Positions 25,424 to 35,400 of a stretch of 64,000 bases of DNA are shown here, piece after piece (positions within the stretch are counted from its first letter, which is position 1; each line of letters opens with the position of its first letter). Location of the stretch: contig JAKVCX010000008.1 in assembly GCA_022448525.1 (NCBI GenBank), forward strand, positions 243,426-307,425, in the 5' to 3' direction. Position numbers and translations under genes: made by a program. The notes under the pieces were generated by a model. It saw only the letters and a program-made list of their open reading frames with translations, was not told where the DNA came from and did no database searches. The stretch is from Tenacibaculum sp. (GTDB taxonomy: Bacteria; Bacteroidota; Bacteroidia; Flavobacteriales; Flavobacteriaceae).

Positions 25424-27724
25424 ATGAAAACAAACAGCAAATTACTAACAATTCTATTTTTTGTAGTTAGTGTTTCTGTAACAAATGCCCAAAAAATTGT
25501 TGGGAGTTGGAAAGGAACGCTAAAAGTACAAGGCATGGAAATGCCACTGATATTTAATATTTCTGAAAAAGATGGTACATTTTCGTCTACAATGGATAGT
25601 CCTTCTCAAGGAGCATCGGGAATTGCAATGGACAAAACAGCATTTGAAGGAAATACACTTTCAATAGCATTTAAAAAAGCAGGAATTACATATTCAGGAA
25701 ATTTAGAAGACAACACAATTAAAGGAACTTTTAAACAAGGAGGAATGGAAATTCCATTATCGTTACAAAAAACAGAGAAAACAGTTCCAGGAAATCCGGA
25801 GTTGGTTTCATCTGAAGCAGATTTAAGTTATTTGTCAAGTTTAGAGAAAGGAAACTATAAGTATTCTGTAGAAGATTATTTCTCAAATCCAAAGGGAGTT
25901 TCATTCCGATTTTCTCCAGATGGGAAATATTTATCTTACAAAGAGAGTGATGAAAATGGAAAACAACACGTTTATGTAAAGAATATTCAAACGGGTAAAG
26001 CGGAAAGAGTTATTGAGCAAAAAAAGGAATTAATCCGCGGATATGGTTGGTTAAATTCAAACCGTTTATACTATACTATGGATAAAGGTGGAAATGAAAA
26101 TTACCACATTTATGCGATAAACCTAGACGGAAGTAATGATAAGGATTTAACACCTTTTGAAGGAGTAAGAGCAAATTTTGAGTCGTTATTAAAAGAAGAT
26201 AAAAATCATATCATTGTTCAGTTAAATAAGAACAATCCTCAAATTTTCGAGCCGTATAAGCTTAATGTTGTTACTGGTGAAATTAAACAATTATTCGAAA
26301 ATAAAGATGCCAGTAATCCAATTGCTGGGTATCAATTCGATAAAGATGGTAACTTAAGAGGTTACACTAAGTTGAAAGATGGTGTAAATATGGAGGTGTA
26401 TTATGAAGATGGAAAAGGTGGATATGAATTATGGAAACAGTTAAATTGGAAAGATAGTTTTGGAGTTATTTCGTTCAACTATGCTACTGATTATCCACAC
26501 GATGCTTATGTGTTGAGTAATTTAGAAACTGATAAAGCAGAAATCTTATTATATGATTTAAAAAAGAAAAAAACGATCAAGAAAATTTTCTCAAATGAAA
26601 AGTATGATGTTGGAGGTCTAGGATTATCAAAGAAGAATAATTATGCTATTGATTATTTATCATATGAAGGAGAGAAGAACATTCTTATTCCTGTAAGTAA
26701 GGCTTATAAAAAATTAGATAAAGCTGTAAAGAAAAAGCTTCCAGGAATGCAGTATTATGTTACAGGGAAAACAGATGATGAATCTAAATACATGTTATAC
26801 ATTACTAGTGATAAATTATATGGAATCTATTACGTCTATGATTTAAAGAAAAATGAATTAAAAGAGATTTATAACACAATGCCTCAGCTTCGCCCAGAAG
26901 ATATGGCAGAAGTGAGACCAATTACATTCAAAAGTAGAGATGGTTTAACAATTCACGGATATATTACTTTGCCAAAAGAAGCTCTAAATGGTGAAAAAGT
27001 TCCTGTAATTGTGAATCCACACGGTGGTCCACAAGGAATTAGAGATTCATGGGGATTCAATCCAGAAGCACAATTATTTGCAAGTAGAGGATATGCTACA
27101 TTACAGGTGAATTTTAGAATTTCTGGTGGATACGGACGTAAATTTTTAGAGTCTGGATTTAAAGAAATTGGTAGAAAAGCAATGGATGATGTAGAAGATG
27201 GGCTAAAATATGTTGTTGACAAAGGATGGGTTGATGGAGATAAAGCTGCTATTTACGGAGGAAGCCACGGTGGATATGCTGTATTAAGAGGATTAACAAA
27301 AACTCCTGACCTATACGCATGCGGTGTCGACTATGTTGGAGTTTCTAACATTTTTACATTCATGAAAACGATTCCACCTTATTGGAAACCTTACTTAAAA
27401 ATCATCAAGGAAATATGGTATGATGAAGATGTAGCTGCAGAAAAGGAAATAATGAAAGAAGTATCGCCAGTATTTCATATTGATAAAATAAAGAAACCAC
27501 TATTCGTAGTTCAAGGAGCAAATGATCCTAGAGTAAATATCGACGAATCTGATCAAATTGTAGAAGGATTAAGAGCAAAAGGAGTTGACGTTCCATATAT
27601 GGTAAGATATGACGAAGGTCATGGGTTTGGTAAAGAAGAAAACAGAATTGTATTATATAAATCAATGATGGGATTCTATGCAAAACATTTAAAAGGAGCT
27701 AATAAAGAGCCAATCAAACATTAA
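25424..27724 (+). CDS. Secreted prolyl-oligopeptidase family (S9) peptidase with extra N-terminal beta-domain (766 aa)
   Basis: A signal peptide (about 1-22) is followed by a small beta-rich domain (IVGSWKGTLKVQGMEMPLIF, about 24-120) seen in several secreted flavobacterial hydrolases. A DPP4-like beta-propeller region comes next (about 140-500), then the alpha/beta-hydrolase domain. Catalytic residues are S614 (GGSHGGYA), D701 (GANDPRV) and H733 (DEGHGFG). The enzyme likely cleaves short peptides in the periplasm or outside the cell. It is monocistronic, with a strong terminator. Confidence 0.92.
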   Translation: MKTNSKLLTILFFVVSVSVTNAQKIVGSWKGTLKVQGMEMPLIFNISEKDGTFSSTMDSPSQGASGIAMDKTAFEGNTLSIAFKKAGITYSGNLEDNTIKGTFKQGGMEIPLSLQKTEKTVPGNPELVSSEADLSYLSSLEKGNYKYSVEDYFSNPKGVSFRFSPDGKYLSYKESDENGKQHVYVKNIQTGKAERVIEQKKELIRGYGWLNSNRLYYTMDKGGNENYHIYAINLDGSNDKDLTPFEGVRANFESLLKEDKNHIIVQLNKNNPQIFEPYKLNVVTGEIKQLFENKDASNPIAGYQFDKDGNLRGYTKLKDGVNMEVYYEDGKGGYELWKQLNWKDSFGVISFNYATDYPHDAYVLSNLETDKAEILLYDLKKKKTIKKIFSNEKYDVGGLGLSKKNNYAIDYLSYEGEKNILIPVSKAYKKLDKAVKKKLPGMQYYVTGKTDDESKYMLYITSDKLYGIYYVYDLKKNELKEIYNTMPQLRPEDMAEVRPITFKSRDGLTIHGYITLPKEALNGEKVPVIVNPHGGPQGIRDSWGFNPEAQLFASRGYATLQVNFRISGGYGRKFLESGFKEIGRKAMDDVEDGLKYVVDKGWVDGDKAAIYGGSHGGYAVLRGLTKTPDLYACGVDYVGVSNIFTFMKTIPPYWKPYLKIIKEIWYDEDVAAEKEIMKEVSPVFHIDKIKKPLFVVQGANDPRVNIDESDQIVEGLRAKGVDVPYMVRYDEGHGFGKEENRIVLYKSMMGFYAKHLKGANKEPIKH

Positions 27725-27766
27725 AAATATCATATAAATCACATTTTTTAAATGTTAACCTAAATG

Positions 27767-27797
27767 AAAACCGAGATGTTGAATCTCGGTTTTTTGT
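27767..27797 (+). terminator. Terminator of the S9 peptidase gene
   Basis: AAAACCGAGAT (27767-27777) pairs perfectly with ATCTCGGTTTT (27783-27793) around a 5-base loop and runs into a T tract. Confidence 0.9.
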
Positions 27798-27837
27798 TTT
27801 CCAAATACGATTAATAAGTTTCATAATTTCAGGTTTA

Positions 27838-27956
27838 ATTCCTTGTAAAATAAAGGAATGCCTTTTTTGCACCCTTTTTTGCACCCTAGGATTTCTTCTT
27901 TCTGGGTGCCAAATATTCTACTATTGTATCGGAATAACTACTCACCAAAAGAGTAG
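27838..27956. repeat. Cluster of small repeats in the intergenic region before the LRR genes
   Basis: The 280-base gap between the S9 gene and the first LRR gene holds no gene. It contains a hairpin ATTCCTT/AAGGAAT (27838-27844, 27853-27859). A tandem repeat follows, two copies of TTTTTTGCACCC (27863-27886), whose GCACCC can pair with GGGTGC (27904-27909). A further stem is CTACTC/GAGTAG (27938-27943, 27951-27956). It may be a regulatory leader or the scar of a past insertion. Confidence 0.55.
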
Positions 27957-28004
27957 ATATAAATATTAAAAAGCAGAATTACATAACCACGGTAAATGTT
28001 TATT

Positions 28005-31000
28005 ATGAAATTAAAAATACTTTTCATTCCCCTATTTTTTATTTTTTCACTCAGTTATGGGCAAACGGAAGTTTGTCCTTTTGATGAAAATTTGTATTCA
28101 GGAACAGTTACAACAACAACAATTGGAGCTTCAAAATTTAAAGCTAGCGATGCAACTTCAAATTATAGGTTTGGAGAGCGAGTTGCAATAGATGGCAATA
28201 TCGCAGCGGTAACTTCTCGAAGTAATGGAGTAGAACAGGGTAAAGTCTATATTTATATCAATGATGGATCAGGAAATTGGTCTCAACAAACTATTTTAAA
28301 TGCGAGCAATGCGTTCGCTGGAGATCACTTTGGTTCTTCCGTGGCTTTAGAAGGAAATTATTTGTTGGTTGGAGCAAGATTTCAATTGGATACTAACGAT
28401 GTTGACACTGGTGCAGCATACTTATATGAGTATGATGGAGCAGGAACTTGGACTGAGGTTGCAATCTTCGAACCGAGCGATGGTGTTTCAGATGATCGAT
28501 TTGGTGAGTCTGTTTCAATAGAAGGGGATTTAATTTTAGTTGGTGCTAGAAATGGAAGTACAGGAGGATGCGCCTATATCTATGAGAATGATGGAACAGG
28601 AACGTTTACATATTCTGAAACAAAATTAGAACCGCAAGTTCAATCTAATTATTCAGGAGCTAGGTTTGGTTACAATGTAAAAGTGGCTGATGGTAAGGCT
28701 TATGTTTCCGGTCCTCAGGATTATTCTTCTGTGGGAAAAGCATCCGCGGGCTCTGTACAAATTTGGGAACAGGCCAATGATGGAACGTGGTCTCGTACAC
28801 ACAGATTAAGAGGAACAGAAACCTCTGAGTATTTTGGTAGTGGTTTAGATGTTGAAGGAGATTATTTAGCTGTTGGAGCCTATAATTTTGAAGTTTCTTC
28901 TACTCCAGAAGCAGATCAAGGAAGGGTTTATGTATACAAAGCAGATGTAAATGGAGATTATCTCGAATCAAATCGAGTAATGATTCAAAATGATGATAAA
29001 GACAGCTATAACGATCAACGTTTTGGTTCTAATGTTGTTATAGATGGAGACTTTTTATACGTAAGTTCATTTGGAAATGGTTCTGCGAATACTGATGCTG
29101 TGTATATATTTAAAAATGATGGAACTAACAACTGGTCCCAAATTTCTAAGATCACCTCTGGTTCAGGATGGGATGAATTTGCAAACAGATCGGTTGCTGT
29201 TTCTTTTCCAAATATAATTATTGGACAAAATGAGGATGATTCTCCATCAAATTCAGGTGCGGTTTATTTTGCATCATTAGCATCGAATTTAAATCCAACG
29301 GCTTCAGTTTCTGAAGTTGTTAGAGAAAGTTCGGTAACAAATGATGGGATTATTAAAGTTAGTTTTTCTGATGAAGCTACAAAAAGTACTATTGAGTTTA
29401 GTATTGACAATGGAGTAACTTATACATACAGTTTTGATGATTCTTTAGGAACTGGAGAAATTAATAGTTTGAGTGCAGGAGATTACAATGTATGGGCAAG
29501 ATTTGACGCTTCTTCTTGTGCTGTAAATTTAGGAACAATAACGGTAGAAGCTATTGAATACACGACTATTCCAGATAGTAATTTTGAAGCTGAGTTGAAT
29601 TCCTTAGGTTATGATGATATTGTAGGTGACGGATTAGTACCAACTGAACTAATTGAGAATATTACTGTTCTAAATGTAAGTAATAAGAGTATTTCTGATT
29701 TAACAGGAATACAGGATTTTACTGCGTTAACTGATTTAAACGTAGAAACGAACACATTAACGTCTTTAGATGTTAGCAATAACTCAAATCTTCAAAATTT
29801 AAACTTCGACAATAACAATGTTGCAACATTAAATTTAGGATCAAATTCAAATTTAAGTTCTATAGAAGGTAGATATAATCAACTAACAACAATAGATTTA
29901 AGTCAAATTCCGAATTTAACATTTATCAATGTAAGAGATAATTTATTTACAACAGTAGATGTTTCAAATAATACATTGTTGAGCACATTGAATTTACGTG
30001 GCTGTAGTAACTTAACAACTTTAGATGTTTCAAATAATTCTGAGTTGGTGTTTTTATATCTTCAAGATACAGCGTTAACAGGATTAGATGTAACATCGAA
30101 TACTAAACTGGAAGTTTTAATTATTGAACGAGTAAATTTCTCTTCAATTGATGTGTCTAATTTATTGTTATTAAGACAGCTTCGAATAGGTGATAACAGT
30201 TTTACAGAATTAGATGTTTCTAATAATCCATTATTGGAAAGATTAGAATGTGAAAATAATAATCTAACCTATCTAAATCTAAAGAATGGAAATAATACAG
30301 CTATCTTAAATTCAAATTTTATAGCAACAGGAAATTCATCTCTTACATGTATTACGGTGGATGATCCTACTTGGAGTACAACTAATTGGACGAATATTGA
30401 CGGAACCGCTAGTTTTAATTTATACTGTAGTTATACTTCTATACCTGATGTAAATTTTGAAGCAAGATTAGAGGCTTTAGGTTATGATAATATTTCTGGA
30501 GATGGTCAGGTTCCAACTGGGATGATTGAGGGGATTACTAATTTGAATATATCAAATCAGTCCATTTCTAACCTAACAGGAATTGAGGATTTTGAAAGTT
30601 TAGAGACTTTAGTTTGTGCTGGTAATCCATTAGCAACCTATGATTTTTCTCAAAATAATAATCTCCAAACATTGAATATAAATTCATGTGGTATTTCATC
30701 AATTGATGTTTCTAAGAATACTGCTTTAAGAACATTGGTGTTATATGGAAATCAGTTAACAAGTATTGATATTACTCAAAATACTGATTTAAGAGAGTTT
30801 GATATTTTTCAAAATAAGGTAACAAGTTTAGATCTAACTCAGAATTTACAATTAAGATCAGTTCTAGTAGAAGATAATGATCTTACCACTTTAGATATTC
30901 GTTTAAATACATTAGTTACTGAATTAAATTGTGCTTCCAATGAATTAACTTCTTTAATTGTAAGAAACGGAAACAATTCAAATTTTACATCCTTTGTAGC

Positions 31001-32393
31001 AAATAACAACAGCAATTTATCTTGTATTTCAGTTGATGATGTTTCGTATGCAACTACAAATTGGACTAACATTGATGCTACTGCTTATTTCACTGTTTTA
31101 GATTGTCGATATACTACAATTCCAGATTCCAATTTTGAATCTGCTTTGGAAGCTTTAGGTTATGACGATTTCTCAGCTGATGGAAAAGTTCCAACTGAAT
31201 TAATTGAAGTGGTTACAAGTTTAGATGTTGGAACAAAAAATATTAATGATTTAACGGGAATCGAAGCATTTTCAGCTTTAACAAGTTTAAGATGTAATGA
31301 CAATGCGATTCAGAATTTAGATTTAAGAAATAATACGCTCTTAGAATATATAAAGTGTGACGACAACAACATGGATATCCTTAATGTTGAAGGACTACAG
31401 TACTTCGAGGAATTAGTTGGGTACGGAAACGATTTTACTTCTTTTGATTTTTCAAATGTACCGTCATTAAAGAAGATTTCCTTATTTAATAACGAACTTA
31501 CCTCTCTTGATTTAACTAAGAATACGGCGTTAGTTTTCGTTCGATTAGATAATAATAATTTAACAAGTTTAGATCTTCGAAACGGGACAAATACAAATAT
31601 TACCAATTTTAATGCAACATTAAATTCTAATCTAGCTTGTATTGCGGTAGACGATGCGGCATATTCAACTACCAATTGGACAGACAGACATTCAAATACA
31701 AGTTTTAGCGAAACTACTTGTCCAGTTAATTACGATCTATCATTAAGAGTGTTTTTACAAGGTGCTCATATAAATCCAAATACAGGAGAGGAAAGTATCA
31801 TGAGAGATGATCTTCGTGTTAGTAATGTAATTCCAACTACAAGTCCATATACTGACGGAGCAACTTGCAACTCTTCAATTTTCACAGCAACTGGTAGCGA
31901 TGCAATTGTAGATTGGGTTTGGGTTGAATTAAGAGATAAAACAGATCATACAATCGTTTTGACTTCACAGTCAGGATTGATTCAAAGAGATGGAGATATC
32001 GTTGCAATAGACGGAAGTTCCCCACTATCATTTAGTCTAACAGAGAATAACGATGTGTATATTTCTATAAATCACAGATCTCACTTGGGAATACTAACCG
32101 CCTCTTCTGTTATCCTTTCAGAATCAGGAACTACTATTGATTTCACTGCTGACACAAGTTTGGTTTACGGAAATTCTAATGCAGTTATTGTTTTAAGTAA
32201 CGGCGCTTATGGTCTAATTTCTGGGGATTTTGATGGTAATGGTCAAGTACAAAATATAGATGTAAATGGTATAATTACCCTTTTAGGTTCATCGGGATAT
32301 AATGGTGCAGATATGGATATGAATGGGCAAATCCAAAATTCAGATATCAATAACTTGATTAATCCTAATTCTGGGAAAGGAGAACAATTTTAA
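28005..32393 (+). CDS. Secreted FG-GAP propeller + leucine-rich-repeat protein with dockerin-like tail (1462 aa)
   Basis: A signal peptide (MKLKILFIPLFFIFSLSYGQ) is followed by seven FG-GAP-like repeats (RFGERVAIDGN, HFGSSVALEGN, RFGESVSIEGD and so on, about 40-430), enough for a seven-bladed propeller. Three LRR modules follow, each opening with IPDSNFE-x-LGYDD and closing with a Cys, VDD and NWT segment. The C-terminal 215 residues are a Flavobacteria-specific domain (LRVFLQGAHINP, IVDWVWVELRD) plus two Ca-binding-like DxNGQ repeats ending NPNSGKGEQF. It is likely a surface adhesin or binding protein. I prefer ATG 28005 over 27996 for the signal peptide. A paralogue follows after 27 bases. 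Confidence 0.85.
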   Translation: MKLKILFIPLFFIFSLSYGQTEVCPFDENLYSGTVTTTTIGASKFKASDATSNYRFGERVAIDGNIAAVTSRSNGVEQGKVYIYINDGSGNWSQQTILNASNAFAGDHFGSSVALEGNYLLVGARFQLDTNDVDTGAAYLYEYDGAGTWTEVAIFEPSDGVSDDRFGESVSIEGDLILVGARNGSTGGCAYIYENDGTGTFTYSETKLEPQVQSNYSGARFGYNVKVADGKAYVSGPQDYSSVGKASAGSVQIWEQANDGTWSRTHRLRGTETSEYFGSGLDVEGDYLAVGAYNFEVSSTPEADQGRVYVYKADVNGDYLESNRVMIQNDDKDSYNDQRFGSNVVIDGDFLYVSSFGNGSANTDAVYIFKNDGTNNWSQISKITSGSGWDEFANRSVAVSFPNIIIGQNEDDSPSNSGAVYFASLASNLNPTASVSEVVRESSVTNDGIIKVSFSDEATKSTIEFSIDNGVTYTYSFDDSLGTGEINSLSAGDYNVWARFDASSCAVNLGTITVEAIEYTTIPDSNFEAELNSLGYDDIVGDGLVPTELIENITVLNVSNKSISDLTGIQDFTALTDLNVETNTLTSLDVSNNSNLQNLNFDNNNVATLNLGSNSNLSSIEGRYNQLTTIDLSQIPNLTFINVRDNLFTTVDVSNNTLLSTLNLRGCSNLTTLDVSNNSELVFLYLQDTALTGLDVTSNTKLEVLIIERVNFSSIDVSNLLLLRQLRIGDNSFTELDVSNNPLLERLECENNNLTYLNLKNGNNTAILNSNFIATGNSSLTCITVDDPTWSTTNWTNIDGTASFNLYCSYTSIPDVNFEARLEALGYDNISGDGQVPTGMIEGITNLNISNQSISNLTGIEDFESLETLVCAGNPLATYDFSQNNNLQTLNINSCGISSIDVSKNTALRTLVLYGNQLTSIDITQNTDLREFDIFQNKVTSLDLTQNLQLRSVLVEDNDLTTLDIRLNTLVTELNCASNELTSLIVRNGNNSNFTSFVANNNSNLSCISVDDVSYATTNWTNIDATAYFTVLDCRYTTIPDSNFESALEALGYDDFSADGKVPTELIEVVTSLDVGTKNINDLTGIEAFSALTSLRCNDNAIQNLDLRNNTLLEYIKCDDNNMDILNVEGLQYFEELVGYGNDFTSFDFSNVPSLKKISLFNNELTSLDLTKNTALVFVRLDNNNLTSLDLRNGTNTNITNFNATLNSNLACIAVDDAAYSTTNWTDRHSNTSFSETTCPVNYDLSLRVFLQGAHINPNTGEESIMRDDLRVSNVIPTTSPYTDGATCNSSIFTATGSDAIVDWVWVELRDKTDHTIVLTSQSGLIQRDGDIVAIDGSSPLSFSLTENNDVYISINHRSHLGILTASSVILSESGTTIDFTADTSLVYGNSNAVIVLSNGAYGLISGDFDGNGQVQNIDVNGIITLLGSSGYNGADMDMNGQIQNSDINNLINPNSGKGEQF

Positions 32394-32420
32394 TCGGCTT
32401 TAATACTTAAACGTTTTGAA

Positions 32421-35400
32421 ATGAGAAAAACGATTATACTTATGTTATCGAGTGCGATTAGTTTATTTGGACTTTTCGCTTTCAATAAGCTCAATACAAA
32501 AACAGAAGTTGTAAAGAGCAGTAGTACTTATGTGTCTATTCCAGATGCAAATTTTGAAGCTGCACTATTTACACTTGGTTATGATGATATTTCTGGAGAT
32601 GGACAAGTGCCAATTGCAAGTGTCAATACAGTTACGACTCTTGATGTTTCGGGAAATTCAATTTCAGATTTAACAGGTATTGCAGCTTTTACTGCATTAG
32701 TAGATTTAAATTGTGAGAATAATTCATTGTCAAGTTTAGATGTAAGTTCAAATACGAATCTTCAAATAGTAAATTTCGATAATAATAATGTGTCGTCGTT
32801 AAACTTAGGGGCAAACTCAAACTTGAATTCTATCGAAGGTAGATACAATCAATTAACTACAATTGACTTAAGCCAAGTTTCAAATGTAACTTTTATAAAT
32901 ATTAGAAATAATCTATTCACATCAGTTGATGTTTCTAATAATTTACTCCTGAGTACGCTGAACTTACGCGGTTGTTCTAGTTTAACAAGTTTAGATGTTT
33001 CAAATAATACGGAATTAGCATTTTTATATTTACAAGACACAGCATTAACTGGTTTAGATGTAACTGGAAACACCAAACTTGAAGTTTTAATTATAGAACG
33101 AGTGAACTTCTCATCTATTGATGTTTCAACATTGTCTTTACTGAGACAACTTAGAATTGGAGATAATAGTTTTACTGAGTTAGATGTATCAAATAACCCT
33201 GCTTTAGAAAGATTAGAATGTGAAAATAATAATCTTACATACTTAAATCTAAAGAACGGGAATAATACCAATATTACGAATGGTAATTTTATAGCTACAG
33301 GAAACTCATCTCTATCTTGTATCGAAGTTGATGATCCTACTTGGAGCACAACAAACTGGACGAATATTGATAATACATCGAGTTTTAATTCCTATTGTAG
33401 ATATACAACTATTTCTGACACCAATTTCGAAGCTGCTTTAAATACTTTGGGTTACGATGATATTGCTTCAGATGGGCAAGTTCCAACCGAATTAATTGAA
33501 GCTGTAACTGATTTAGATGTCAATAGTCAATCGATTTCAAGTTTAAGTGGAATTGAAGATTTTAACGCTCTTGAGAATTTAACTTGTAATTCAAATAGCA
33601 TTTCAAGTTTAGATCTTTCACAAAATACAAGCCTGAAGTTTTTGAAGTGTAATAATAATAGCATGACAAGTCTTACACTTGGAAGTCTTATTAATTTAGA
33701 AGATTTATTAGCTTACAGTAATAATTTAACAACACTTGATTGTACTGGATTAACAGGTTTAGATAGAATAAATGTCTCGTTCAATACAATAAGCTCAATT
33801 GATTTGAGTCAGAGTTCGTTGTTAACTTTTATAAGAGTTGATTCAAACAATCTTTCATTTTTAAATGTTAGAAATGGGAATAATTCTAATGTTACTACTT
33901 TTGATTCCTCAACAAATGCATCATTATCTTGTGTAACCGTTGATAGTGTAACCTATTCAGATTCCAACTGGACAAACAAAAATGGAATTACAAAATTTAG
34001 TGAAACGTTGTATTGTGAGTATGTAACAATTCCCGATGCTAATTTTGAATCTAGACTTGAGGCTTTAGGTTATGACGATATTTCTGGAGACGGTCAAGTT
34101 CCAAACGATTTGATAACAAGTGTAACCAGTTTAGATATTTCTGGTCAAAATATTGCCAATTTAACAGGAATCGAAAACTTTGATTCACTTTCTATTTTAA
34201 ATGCTTCAAATAATGTGTTAACGAGTTTAGATTTGAGTTCATTAACTACAATTACATCAGTAAATGTAAATGGAAATCAATTAACTCAATTAAATATTCG
34301 AAATGGTGTAAACACAAATGTTGTAAGTTTTGATGTTCGCAATAATGATGGAGTCTGTGTATTTGTTGATGATAAAGATTATAGTGCAACGAATTGGACA
34401 AACATTGATTCTGATGGTGGATTTACGGAAACTTCATATTGTAAATACACACTTATTCCCGATTCGAATTTTGAAGCAGAACTAGAAGCTTTAGGTTATG
34501 ATGATATTTCTGGAGATGGACAAGTTCCAACTGAATTAATTGAGGTTGTAGTTAATTTAGACATTTCCAGTAAAAGTATTAGTACTATTTCAGGAATAGA
34601 AGATTTTCAGTCGCTTTCGATTTTGAATGTTTCAAGTAATACAATTTCATCAATAGATTTAAGTGAATTACAAAATTTAACCGCAGTAAATGCAAGTAGT
34701 AATTCTCTTACTTATTTTGATATTAGAAATGATTTCAATACCAATATAACTGCATTTGATCTTACAAACAACTCAGGTTTAACATGTGTTTTTGTGGACG
34801 ATCCATCGTATGCTACTTCAAATTGGACTCAAATTGATGTGACAGCTTCTTTTGTGTCGAATTATTTAGACTGTGGTTATGTTGAAATTCCAGATGTAAA
34901 TTTTGAAAACGAATTAATATCACAGGGTTATGATGCCGTTCAAGATGGGCTGGTTCTATTAGCATCTGTTGAGAATATTACTCATTTAAATATTAATAAT
35001 AAAGGAATCTCAGATCTAACAGGTATTGAGCATTTTGCTGAGTTAGTAGATTTATCTTGTAAAGACAATAATTTAACTGTTCTAAATCTAAGATATAATA
35101 CAAAGTTAATTGCATTAAACTGTGTTCGAAATGATATTGTAGGATTGAATCTTGATTATAATGTAAATCTTTCAGCTCTAAATTGTGCAGCAAATGATTT
35201 AAGAAGTTTAAGTTTAAGAAACGGAGTAAATAGCAGTCATGGTCAGTTTAATGCTATTAATAATGATAATTTAACTTGTATTACTGTTGATGACGCAGCA
35301 TATTCAACTGCAAATTGGAACGGAATTGATGATCACGCTGTATTTAGCGAAACCAACTGTGGTTATACGTTAATTCCAGATTTGAATTTCGAAATAACTC

